Assembly: GCA_913057165.1 (NCBI GenBank)
Contig: CAJXNS010000017.1
Span: 1 to 32,001 of the forward strand
DNA from: an uncultured Trueperaceae bacterium
GTDB lineage: Bacteria; Deinococcota; Deinococci; Deinococcales; Trueperaceae
DNA: 32,001 nucleotides
Reading direction: 5' to 3'
This document shows positions 25,078 to 32,001 of the stretch, piece by piece; positions within the stretch are counted from its first letter, which is position 1, and each line of letters begins with the position of its first letter. Both the position numbers and the translations under genes were made by a program. The notes beneath the pieces are model-generated. The model was not told the origin of the DNA. It saw only the letters and a program-made list of their open reading frames with translations, and did not search any database.

Positions 25078-26297
25078 GATGCGGCCTCCACAATTTTCGT
25101 TGCGCCGTCGCGCATGTTGTCGGCGGTCAGGACATTCAGTCCCGATTCATCAATGATCTGTTTGCCGAGTTCCACGTTTGTGCCTTCGAGGCGGACGACC
25201 AGCGGGACCTCAAGGCCGACCTGCTTGACGGCCTCCACAACGCCGTTGGCGATGGTGTCGCAGCGCATGATCCCACCGAAGATGTTCACGAAAATGCCTT
25301 TCACGTTCGGGTCGCGCGTGATGATCTTAAACGCGGCCGTGACGTTCTCGGTGGTGGCTCCGCCCCCCACATCCAGAAAGTTGGCGGGCTCGCCACCCAC
25401 TTGCTTGATGGTGTCCATGGTGGCCATCGCCAAACCGGCACCGTTCACCAGACAGCCGATCGAGCCGTCAAGCTTAATGAAGCTAAGGCCGTACTCGGCT
25501 GCCTCAAGCTCGGCTGGGTTTTCTTCCGTCTCGTCACGAAGGGCCGCCACGTCGGGGTGGCGGTAAAGGGCGTTGCTGTCGAAGCCCACCTTTCCGTCGA
25601 GCGCCATGACGCGACCGTCTTCGGTCACCACCAGCGGGTTGATTTCGATCATGTCGGCATCGAGCTCTTTCGCGAAGACCGCAAGCGCCTTCATGAACCG
25701 CATGCCGTTTTTAAGGGCGTCACCGCTTAAGCCAAGGCCAAGGCCAAGCCGTTTGGCTTGAAAGTCTGCCAGGCCAACGGCAGGATCGATCGTCTCCCGG
25801 AGGATTTTCTCGGGGGTTTCCTCGGCCACCACCTCAATTTCGGTACCGCCTTCGGTGGACGCCATGAGCAGGTTTCGTCCCGTCGTCCGGTCCAGCAAGA
25901 CCGACAGGTAGAGCTCGCGCTCAATGGCGATGCCTTGTTCCACGTAAAGCCGTTGAACCTTCTTGCCTTCAGGGCCTGTTTGCACGGTCTCAAGTGTTGA
26001 ACCAAGCATCCGCTCGGCCAGGTCACGCACCGCGGCTTCGGTGGCTTCAACGCCGCCCTTGATGCCGTCTGTCACGACGTTCACGCCGGCCAGATCGGGG
26101 TGCTCATGAAAGCGTCCCTTGCCTCGCCCACCGGCGTGGATTTGTGACTTGACGACCACCACGGGGTTGCCGGTGGATTCGACCAGCGGACGAACCGCCG
26201 CCACGGCTTCGTCGATGGTGGTAGCCATGCGTCCTTCGGGCACATCAAGACCCCGCTGGCGCATCAGCTCTTTGGCTTGATACTCATGAATGTTCAA
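25074..26297 (-). CDS. sucC: Succinate-CoA ligase [ADP/GDP-forming] beta subunit
   Basis: A 407-residue beta subunit with an ATP-grasp domain. [20 protein letters not shown] is the classical N-terminus, [17 protein letters not shown] the nucleotide-binding loop, [13 protein letters not shown] holds metal ligands, and the C-terminal domain has [13 protein letters not shown] and [13 protein letters not shown]. The start codon is TTG, supported by GGAGGT 7 nt upstream and by homology beginning there. It heads the sucC-sucD-xpt-gluQ run. Confidence 0.95.
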   Translation of the reverse strand: MNIHEYQAKELMRQRGLDVPEGRMATTIDEAVAAVRPLVESTGNPVVVVKSQIHAGGRGKGRFHEHPDLAGVNVVTDGIKGGVEATEAAVRDLAERMLGSTLETVQTGPEGKKVQRLYVEQGIAIERELYLSVLLDRTTGRNLLMASTEGGTEIEVVAEETPEKILRETIDPAVGLADFQAKRLGLGLGLSGDALKNGMRFMKALAVFAKELDADMIEINPLVVTEDGRVMALDGKVGFDSNALYRHPDVAALRDETEENPAELEAAEYGLSFIKLDGSIGCLVNGAGLAMATMDTIKQVGGEPANFLDVGGGATTENVTAAFKIITRDPNVKGIFVNIFGGIMRCDTIANGVVEAVKQVGLEVPLVVRLEGTNVELGKQIIDESGLNVLTADNMRDGATKIVEAAS

Positions 26298-26465
26298 GGC
26301 GTAACCTCCAAGCGTTCATTCCGCCGGCAAGGGTAACGCCTTTCGATTCACCAAGGGTCGCGTGGGCCGTGTTGTCCTGGTGTACCCATGGTTGAATGCC
26401 GACATGCGACCGGGTTCATGCGACCAGGCAAAGCGGGCGCCTCAAGATCACCCCGGGGGACCGCG

Positions 26466-26957
26466 GTGGAACTGACCGTACAGGTGCTTGCCTACCTCAT
26501 CATGGCAGCCTCGTTGGTGGTGGCTGCCGTGGGCGTCGTGCTTCCCGTGCTGCCGGGCGTCCCCCTGGCTGCTGTGGGGGCGGTTGCCGCAGCCTGGGTG
26601 CGCGGGTTTGACGTCGTGGGCTGGAGCCCTGTTGTGTGGACGGTCTTACTGGCGGTCCTGGCACAGGCGCTTGATGTGGTGTCCGCGGCGTGGGGTGCCA
26701 AGGTCTACGGTTCCCGCCGGGCTGGCCTGTGGGGTGGCGCCATAGGCTCCGTTGTGGGTCTGCTGTTGTTCCCGCCGCTGGGATTCCTTCTAGGCGCCCT
26801 AGCCGGTGCGGTTCTCGCGGAACTGTGGACCGGTCGTGCGCTGCGTGAAGCGACACGCGCGGGTGTCGGGGCATTGATTGGCACCATGGGCGGCGTGGTT
26901 GCCAAGTTGGCGATCGTGATTGCGATGGCGTTCGTCATGCTGCCAGCCTTGCGTTAG
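26466..26957 (+). CDS. DUF456 family membrane protein
   Basis: A 163-residue protein with at least four membrane segments, rich in Ala, Val and Gly. Family features are VLPVLPGVPLAAVGAVAAAW near residue 25, VLAQALDVVSAAWGAKVYGSRR in the middle and GAIGSVVGLLLFPPLGFLLG after it. Function is unknown for the family. The reading frame is open upstream to an ATG at 26388, but GTG 26466 is preferred because a GGGGGA element lies 5 nt before it and the family match begins right after it. It lies 36 bp before lgt, which has its own extended -10. Confidence 0.82.
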   Translation: MELTVQVLAYLIMAASLVVAAVGVVLPVLPGVPLAAVGAVAAAWVRGFDVVGWSPVVWTVLLAVLAQALDVVSAAWGAKVYGSRRAGLWGGAIGSVVGLLLFPPLGFLLGALAGAVLAELWTGRALREATRAGVGALIGTMGGVVAKLAIVIAMAFVMLPALR

Positions 26958-26959
26958 TT

Positions 26960-26968
26960 TGCTAGCAT
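26960..26968 (+). promoter_or_regulatory. Extended -10 promoter for lgt-glmU
   Basis: TGCTAGCAT (TGn plus TAGCAT), just after the DUF456 stop codon. The leader of about 20 nt holds GCGAGGT, a ribosome binding site before the GTG start of lgt. Confidence 0.4.
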
Positions 26969-26993
26969 CGGCCGACTGGAAGCGAGGTAAGTC

Positions 26994-27905
26994 GTGGACC
27001 CGATCATGATCGAACTCGGCCCGTTGGCCATCCGCTGGTACGGCGTGCTGATTGCCCTTTTCTCACTCGCAGGACTGTCCTGGACGCTACGCGAAGCCCG
27101 CCAGCGCGGGATGGACCCTGACGCCATCATGGACCTCACACCCTGGATGGTGTTCTTCGGACTGGTCGGGGCCAGGCTCGTGTTTGTGGTCACCAGCCCG
27201 CAGTTGTTCTTCGGCCCAGGCCGCCAGCCACTCGACGCCCTGGCCGTGTGGCAAGGAGGCATCAGCATCCACGGCGGCATCCTGGGTGTCATGCTCGCTG
27301 TCTTTCTTTTCGCGCCGCGCAAAGGACTGCGCCCGTGGTCTGTGCTGGACGTCATGACGCCCGTGGCCGCGTTAGGGATCATTGGCGGCCGTATTGGCAA
27401 CATCATGAACGGCACCGATACGGGAGGCAGGCCCACGGACTGGGCGATCGGCTTTAACTGGCCAGCACCGGGCACCGACACGTTCGGGGCGTTAGGGCGC
27501 GTGGTGTTCGACAACCAAATGTGGCAGTTCGCACCACCCGCCTGCCAAGGCGCCATGGGCGACTGCGTCGTGCACTTCACGCCGGTGTACGGCGCGATGG
27601 TCGGGGTACTCCTCATTCCGATCCTTGCGTGGGTGTTCCGCCGCAGCGCCACGCCCGGCGTGGCCTTCGCCACCTTTGCGCTCGCCTACTCGCTGCTCAG
27701 GAGCGTCATCGAAGAACCGTTCCGCGACAACCCGCTCTTCCTGCCGGTTTACGAGAACCTTTCAGCCGGTGTTGGACTCTTCACCCTCACCCAACTCGTG
27801 TCGATTCCCATCATCTTGGTGGCAGCGATTGCGTTGGCCCGTCTGGATTGGAATCAAACGGACGCAAGCCACGTCAAGCAGCCAAGCCAACGCGCGGGCA
27901 CGTAA
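26994..27905 (+). CDS. lgt: Prolipoprotein diacylglyceryl transferase
   Basis: A 303-residue integral membrane enzyme that moves diacylglycerol from phosphatidylglycerol to the lipobox Cys of preprolipoproteins. PLAIRWYGVLIALFSLAG is the N-terminal helix with the conserved R-W-Y-G; SIHGGILGVMLAVF carries the conserved His-Gly-Gly; the signature region is GGRIGNIMNGTDTGG, where the usual Glu after Asn-Gly is Thr; PVYGAMVGVLL and RSVIEEPFRDNP follow. Substrates in this window would be the RlpA-like and BspA-like lipoproteins. The TAA stop shares a base with the glmU ATG (TAATG). Confidence 0.93.
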   Translation: MDPIMIELGPLAIRWYGVLIALFSLAGLSWTLREARQRGMDPDAIMDLTPWMVFFGLVGARLVFVVTSPQLFFGPGRQPLDALAVWQGGISIHGGILGVMLAVFLFAPRKGLRPWSVLDVMTPVAALGIIGGRIGNIMNGTDTGGRPTDWAIGFNWPAPGTDTFGALGRVVFDNQMWQFAPPACQGAMGDCVVHFTPVYGAMVGVLLIPILAWVFRRSATPGVAFATFALAYSLLRSVIEEPFRDNPLFLPVYENLSAGVGLFTLTQLVSIPIILVAAIALARLDWNQTDASHVKQPSQRAGT

Positions 27906-28876
27906 TGGCTGGGGCGGTCATCCTCGCGGCCGGCCATGGCACGCGCATGCGTTCACAACAACCCAAGGTGCTGCATCACGTGGCAGGAAGGGCGATGGTT
28001 GAGCATGTCGTCCGCACCGCCATGGAGGCCGGTCTGGCACCCGTGGTGGTCGTGGTGGGTTACGGCAGCGACGCCGTCAGGGCTGCGTTGGGTGACTGGG
28101 ATGTGACGTTCGCAGAGCAGCATGAACAACGCGGCACGGGCCATGCGTTTCAAACGGCCTTGGACGCGGTTGGCCCGGAACTTGAGACCACCTTCGTCCT
28201 CAACGGCGACGGTCCGCTCTTGCGTGCCTCAACGCTTAAGGGAATGCTGGAAGCGCACCGTGAGAAGGCAGGCGGCAAGGGCATGGTCATGGCCACGCTG
28301 AATACCGATCGGCCGTTCGGGATGGGCCGCGTCGTGCGTCACCAAGACGGCTCGGTCGCTCAAATCGTCGAGGAGAAAGACGCCTCCCAACAGCAGCGCG
28401 CCATCACCGAGGTCAACCCAGGCATCTACCTTTTCGATGGGCGTGCCCGAGAGCGTGTGGTGGCGCTCCGGTCAGACAACGTCCAAGGAGAGCTGTACGT
28501 CACCGACCTGATCGGGATGTACGCCACTGCGAACGATCCGGTGCTGGCCGTCCCGCTTGAGGATCCCAGTGAGGGTTGGGCCGCCAACGATCGCGCCCAA
28601 CTCGCGGTGCTTGAGGCGGAAGCCCAACGGCGCCTGCGCAACGCCTTCATGCAGCAAGGCGTCACCATGCAGCAACCTGAATCGGTATGGCTGGCAGCCG
28701 ACGTCAGCCTGGGTGACGATGTGACCCTTGAGCCCGGGGTGGTCCTCAAAGGGGCCACGCGTGTGGAGGCTGGCGCGACCGTGGGTGCCGGTTCGGTCCT
28801 TGACTCGTGCGTGGTGACACGCGATTCGGTCGTGCCGCCGCTCACCGCCGCATCGGGCAAGACGCTACCCGGCTGA
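27905..28876 (+). CDS. GlmU-type UDP-GlcNAc pyrophosphorylase lacking the acetyltransferase domain
   Basis: A 323-residue protein. The N-terminal uridylyltransferase domain is GlmU-like: ILAAGHGTRMRSQQPKVLH, EQHEQRGTGHAFQTA, LNGDGPLLRASTL, EVNPGIYLFDG, DNVQGELYVTDLIG and NDRAQLAVLEAEAQ. After the linker helix, only about two turns of the left-handed beta-helix remain (VSLGDDVTLEPGVVLKG to VGAGSVLDSCVV). A full GlmU is about 450 residues and has its acetyltransferase active site in the missing part. There is no frameshift rescue: the convergent sucrose gene begins to overlap right after the stop. It could make UDP-GlcNAc from GlcNAc-1-P but not acetylate GlcN-1-P; another sugar-1-P substrate is possible. 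It starts in a TAATG overlap with lgt. Confidence 0.82.
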   Translation: MAGAVILAAGHGTRMRSQQPKVLHHVAGRAMVEHVVRTAMEAGLAPVVVVVGYGSDAVRAALGDWDVTFAEQHEQRGTGHAFQTALDAVGPELETTFVLNGDGPLLRASTLKGMLEAHREKAGGKGMVMATLNTDRPFGMGRVVRHQDGSVAQIVEEKDASQQQRAITEVNPGIYLFDGRARERVVALRSDNVQGELYVTDLIGMYATANDPVLAVPLEDPSEGWAANDRAQLAVLEAEAQRRLRNAFMQQGVTMQQPESVWLAADVSLGDDVTLEPGVVLKGATRVEAGATVGAGSVLDSCVVTRDSVVPPLTAASGKTLPG

Positions 28877-28885
28877 CGCCGTCGC

Positions 28886-31081
28886 TTAAGTCCAACCGAG
28901 CTTGGTAAGACCCTCAAGTACCCCGCGGGCATGCGGTTCGGACGCAAAAAATACCTTTCGGCGCCCGCGCAATGGACTCAACTCAGGATGATGGTTGCCC
29001 ACCACAATGCCGTGGTAGCGACGGTTCAGCATCTCGAGGTCGTTGCCGCTGTCACCCGCCACCGCCACGCGGTTGGGGTCCAAACGCCATTTCCTTACTA
29101 GGTAGTCGATCGCCTTGCCTTTGCCGGCACGGCGCGGGAGCACGTCAAGGTAGCGACCGTGCGACCACACCACATGCGCTGCCAAGCGCGCGTCCTCGAG
29201 GGCCTGCCGGGCATCGTCGGCATCATGGTCGGACGTCACGATGTAACTCAGTTTGCGGGCCGACTGGTTCTCCTCAGCTTGCGGCTTCAGGCCTAAGGCG
29301 TCTAAGCGTTCGCGGATCGCTTGCGGCTTCCAGCCAGCATCCACGTGACGTTGGTAACCCCGGTCCACGCGCCGCTGACGCCCGTAACGAATCTCGGTGC
29401 CCACATCGGTAATCAGCACCACCGGGTCGGGAAGACCGAAGTCGCGGATGGCTTGCTCCACCAACGCAAGACGCCGTCCGGAGGCCAAACCGAACGCCAC
29501 ATCGCGTCCGGCAAGGGCCTCCCCGAGCGCCTCAAGGGCTTCGCGGTCAGGCTCACCATCGACCAGCGTGCCGTCAATGTCGCTGATGAGCACGAGGTCG
29601 CCGGCTGCCAGACCGTCGTTCTGGACGCTCTTGGGGCGGTCCGGTTGGCGCTTCGTGCCCGCCACGAGTGGCGCTAACGCTTCTAAATAGCGGTCGACGT
29701 GCGCCCGCCACGAGTAATGCTTTCTGACCCCAGCGATGCCGTTTCGGGAGTGGCGATCCCACGCCTCGCGGTCGGTCAGCAACGTCTTTAAAGCCTTTTG
29801 GATGGCGGCGGTATCCGTGGCGTCCACCAGAATGCCTGAATCGCAGTGCGCCAGGATGTCCTTCGGGCCGCCGTGGTCGGTGGTGACCACCGGCAGGCCG
29901 CTTGCCGATGCCTCAATGACGGTAATCCCGAAGTTCTCAACCAGCGCAGGGTTGATAAACACACCGTGCCGCGCGGCTGCAAGCCGGTACAGGACCGGAA
30001 TGTCGGTGTCTGGGTCGTGCTTTTTGGGTAGTGCCAAGCGTCCGTACAGGTCGTAACGGTCCATCCGCAGTAGCAAGTCGGTGAGGACCTCACGCTCGTT
30101 ATCGCTCATGCTCTCGATGTCCTTGCGGACGCCCGCAAAAACCGCCAAGTTGGCGAGCTGCTGCAGCTCCTTGTCTTCACCGTAGGCTGTGACCAGACCA
30201 TCGATGTTCTTGCGTTTATCGGGCCGACTAATCGCGAGAATGAGGGGTTTGTTGGCGTCGATTAGGAACCGGTCCAGCTCCCGTTGCACCCGAACGCGCG
30301 CCTCAATCACCGCGTCACCGAGGTCCACCGCCTCATCTTGGTCGTGGTACCACGGGTAGAACCGGCGCACGTCCGTGCCGGGTGGCAGCACCTGGAAGTT
30401 GGCGTTCGCCTGCTGTTCGTACAGCGCGTAACCGCGTTCAACCTCGTGGTCGGTACTGGCGATCACCAAGTCTGCCTGCTTCAGCAGGTCCTCCTCGACG
30501 CCGATGCGGTGCGCGATGTGGTACCGCGATTCGATCGCCTCATCGCTCAGGCCAGCATTTTTCAGGACCTCAACTTTATTGCGTCCGAGCGAATGGCCGG
30601 TGAACACAAGAGGGGTCTTCAGGGCCGTGGCAAGCTCCATGGCGACATAACCGGCATCGGCGTAGTGACCGTGCACCAGGTCGGGTACCACCCCTTCGGT
30701 CTGTGACCACTGAAGCACCCCTTTGACGAACTCATCAAGGTACGGCCATAGCGTTTCCTTACGCCGGTAACGTCCACCCCCTGCCTTAATGCGGACGATT
30801 TCGGCCCCTTCGCCGAGCGTTTCTTGTGGCTGTGCGTAGTCGCTTGAGACGCGATCGTCATCGATCAAGCGGGTGAACAGCACCACGCGGCCGATGCGTT
30901 CGTGTCGGCCGAGCGCCCTGGCAAGCTCCACGACGTACGTGATCTGGCCGCCCGTGTCGGCGTCTCGTCCTAACTCAAGATCGTGACCTCGCACGAGGCC
31001 GTGGACACTCAGCATGAACAGTGTCAGGCCGGCGTCGGACGAGGTGTGGGTGTTCTCTTCGTGGCTTGGTAAGGCCGTCAT
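28886..31081 (-). CDS. Bifunctional sucrose-phosphate synthase / sucrose-phosphate phosphatase
   Basis: A 731-residue fusion. Residues about 18-475 are a GT4 glycosyltransferase: MLSVHGLVRGHDLELGRDAD, DTGGQITYVVELARALG, LVHGHYADAGYVA, LPPGTDVRRFYPW, ISRPDKRKN, and the E-x7-E motif in ENFGITVIEASASGLP (Glu382, Glu390). This pattern fits sucrose-phosphate synthase, which uses UDP-glucose and fructose 6-phosphate. Residues about 495-731 are a HAD-IIB phosphatase with DIDGTLVDGEPD (Asp501, Asp503), GLASGRR, and AVAGDSGNDLEML, so all the catalytic motifs are present and the second step looks active too. The ATG has GGGAGGA before it and a TACCAT -10-like box at 31100-31105. Sucrose is a known osmolyte; that role is inferred. 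It is divergent from carA. Confidence 0.88.
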   Translation of the reverse strand: MTALPSHEENTHTSSDAGLTLFMLSVHGLVRGHDLELGRDADTGGQITYVVELARALGRHERIGRVVLFTRLIDDDRVSSDYAQPQETLGEGAEIVRIKAGGGRYRRKETLWPYLDEFVKGVLQWSQTEGVVPDLVHGHYADAGYVAMELATALKTPLVFTGHSLGRNKVEVLKNAGLSDEAIESRYHIAHRIGVEEDLLKQADLVIASTDHEVERGYALYEQQANANFQVLPPGTDVRRFYPWYHDQDEAVDLGDAVIEARVRVQRELDRFLIDANKPLILAISRPDKRKNIDGLVTAYGEDKELQQLANLAVFAGVRKDIESMSDNEREVLTDLLLRMDRYDLYGRLALPKKHDPDTDIPVLYRLAAARHGVFINPALVENFGITVIEASASGLPVVTTDHGGPKDILAHCDSGILVDATDTAAIQKALKTLLTDREAWDRHSRNGIAGVRKHYSWRAHVDRYLEALAPLVAGTKRQPDRPKSVQNDGLAAGDLVLISDIDGTLVDGEPDREALEALGEALAGRDVAFGLASGRRLALVEQAIRDFGLPDPVVLITDVGTEIRYGRQRRVDRGYQRHVDAGWKPQAIRERLDALGLKPQAEENQSARKLSYIVTSDHDADDARQALEDARLAAHVVWSHGRYLDVLPRRAGKGKAIDYLVRKWRLDPNRVAVAGDSGNDLEMLNRRYHGIVVGNHHPELSPLRGRRKVFFASEPHARGVLEGLTKLGWT

Positions 31082-31127
31082 TGGCGTCCTCCCGGCCGCA
31101 TGGTAGCCGATGTGGCCGGTGCACCCC

Positions 31128-31150
31128 GGCCGGCTGCACGACGACCGGCC
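31128..31150. repeat. Inverted repeat upstream of carA
   Basis: GGCCGG and CCGGCC, 6 bp each, flank an 11-bp spacer in the divergent region between the sucrose gene and carA. It lies where the -35 of carA would be. It could be an operator, but short GC palindromes are common in GC-rich DNA. Confidence 0.25.
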
Positions 31151-31156
31151 TTCAGG

Positions 31157-31165
31157 TGATACCCT
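31157..31165 (+). promoter_or_regulatory. Extended -10 promoter for carA
   Basis: TGATACCCT (TGn plus TACCCT), 18 bp before the ATG. A GGGAGG ribosome binding site lies between them (31173-31178). The element is almost the same as the one before the PASTA gene. Confidence 0.45.
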
Positions 31166-31183
31166 CGCGTGCGGGAGGCTTGC

Positions 31184-32001
31184 ATGCCGCTGCTCAGCAA
31201 ACCGCCGGCCGTACTTGCCCTTGAGGACGGAACCGTCTACTACGGCTACGCCTTTGGATACGAAGGTGAAACCGTCGGTGAGATCGTCTTCAACACCTCA
31301 ATGACCGGCTACCAAGAAATCCTCACGGACCCGAGCTACCACGGCCAAATTGTCACGATGACGTACCCGCACATCGGTAATTACGGTGTCAGCGTGTACG
31401 ACATGGAATCCAACCGGCCGTACGCGAAGGGGTTCATCGTTCGTGAGTTCTCCCGCGTCGCAAGTAACCACCGCGCCAACCAAGACCTGCAGAGCTTCAT
31501 GCAGCAACACCAAATTGTGGGGATTGAAGGCATCGACACCCGCGCGCTCACACGCCGCCTAAGAACCGGCGGGGTGGTCAAGGGCGTCATTAAGCACGGC
31601 GACGTATCCAAGGACGACGAGGCCGAGTTGGTCGCCCGGGCGGCCGGTCATGTCGATATTGACGGACGGGACATGACCCCCGAGGTCACCACGCCGCTGC
31701 CGTACGCACGCCCAAGCTTCAAGGACACCCCACGCGTGGTCGTGATCGACTTCGGTATCAAACACTCCATCGTCTACAAGGTCGAGCAGGCCGGCGCGGA
31801 GGTGATTGTGGTCCCCGCGCAGACCACCCCCGCCCAAATCATGGCGCTGGACCCTTACGGTCTCGTGTTGTCGAACGGCCCGGGTGATCCAGACGGCCCC
31901 AAGTACGCCCACGACACCGTCTGGCAGATGCTCGGCCTGGTGCCGACGTACGGCATTTGCATGGGACACCAACTGCTTGGTTTGGCGGTCGGTGGCAAGA
32001 C
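31184..32001 (+). CDS. carA: Carbamoyl-phosphate synthase small subunit, N-terminal part (3' end outside window)
   Basis: The first 272 residues of the glutamine amidotransferase subunit of carbamoyl-phosphate synthase, which supplies ammonia for arginine and pyrimidine synthesis. The N-terminal domain has [35 protein letters not shown] and [25 protein letters not shown] follows; the class I amidotransferase domain opens with [24 protein letters not shown], and [16 protein letters not shown], where the Cys is the nucleophile. The His-Glu end of the triad lies beyond the window. ATG 31184 has GGGAGG 5 nt before it. carB is presumably downstream or elsewhere. Confidence 0.95.
   Translation, partial: MPLLSKPPAVLALEDGTVYYGYAFGYEGETVGEIVFNTSMTGYQEILTDPSYHGQIVTMTYPHIGNYGVSVYDMESNRPYAKGFIVREFSRVASNHRANQDLQSFMQQHQIVGIEGIDTRALTRRLRTGGVVKGVIKHGDVSKDDEAELVARAAGHVDIDGRDMTPEVTTPLPYARPSFKDTPRVVVIDFGIKHSIVYKVEQAGAEVIVVPAQTTPAQIMALDPYGLVLSNGPGDPDGPKYAHDTVWQMLGLVPTYGICMGHQLLGLAVGGK

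Overview
The window is GC-rich, densely packed bacterial chromosome with short operons, many 4-bp GTGA/ATGA gene overlaps, and GTG or TTG starts. I infer the Deinococcus-Thermus lineage, possibly a Trueperaceae-like member. The reasons are a recurring -10 box (TANNNT) placed 6-7 nt before a start codon, as in the leaderless mRNAs known from Deinococcus, and a gene set typical of that lineage (multi-PASTA protein without a kinase, DUF4258, DUF309, LbH acyltransferase). A fused sucrose-phosphate synthase/phosphatase hints at sucrose as a compatible solute. I ran no database search, so the taxonomy is inference.

Layout. 1-1.8 kb: acetate kinase tail, ROK sugar kinase and DUF5698 protein (+). 1.8-3.3 kb: acyltransferase and an unrecognised gene (-). 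3.4-4.6 kb: PASTA protein (+). 4.6-5.2 kb: PspC and DUF309 (-). 5.3-7.4 kb: ubiX-ispD-ispE (+), closed by a terminator inside the last ispE codons. 7.4-8.2 kb: ThuA-like (-). 8.2-13.05 kb: leuC-leuD-leuB-ilvD (-), behind a 250-bp regulatory leader. 13.3-16.4 kb: a small unknown gene, alpha/beta hydrolase, YqeG phosphatase and a PilB/GspE-type ATPase (-). 16.5-18.6 kb: DUF4258 (+), TatD (-), RlpA lipoprotein (+). 18.6-20.6 kb: trpB-trpA (-) behind a leader. 20.6-22.5 kb: a less GC-rich stretch with a BspA-like repeat lipoprotein. 22.5-26.3 kb: sucC-sucD-xpt-gluQ (-). 26.5-28.9 kb: DUF456, lgt and a truncated GlmU (+). 28.9-31.1 kb: sucrose synthesis (-). 31.2 kb to the end: carA (+), cut by the window edge. 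No tRNA, rRNA, CRISPR array or insertion sequence was seen.

The most interesting material is regulatory. The leu operon leader has a strong promoter, a short peptide that would be translated leaderlessly, and then an intrinsic terminator before leuC. The trpBA leader has a second leaderless peptide, ending Gln-Arg-Trp-stop; its Trp-proximal codons lie in a perfect 9-bp inverted repeat next to a possible anti-Shine-Dalgarno element. The PilB-like ATPase gene has a long 5' hairpin that buries its AGGAGG ribosome binding site. Several enzymes also depart from their families: a ROK kinase without zinc cysteines, an alpha/beta hydrolase with Gly at the nucleophile elbow, a GlmU without its acetyltransferase half, and a GluQRS lacking most zinc ligands.
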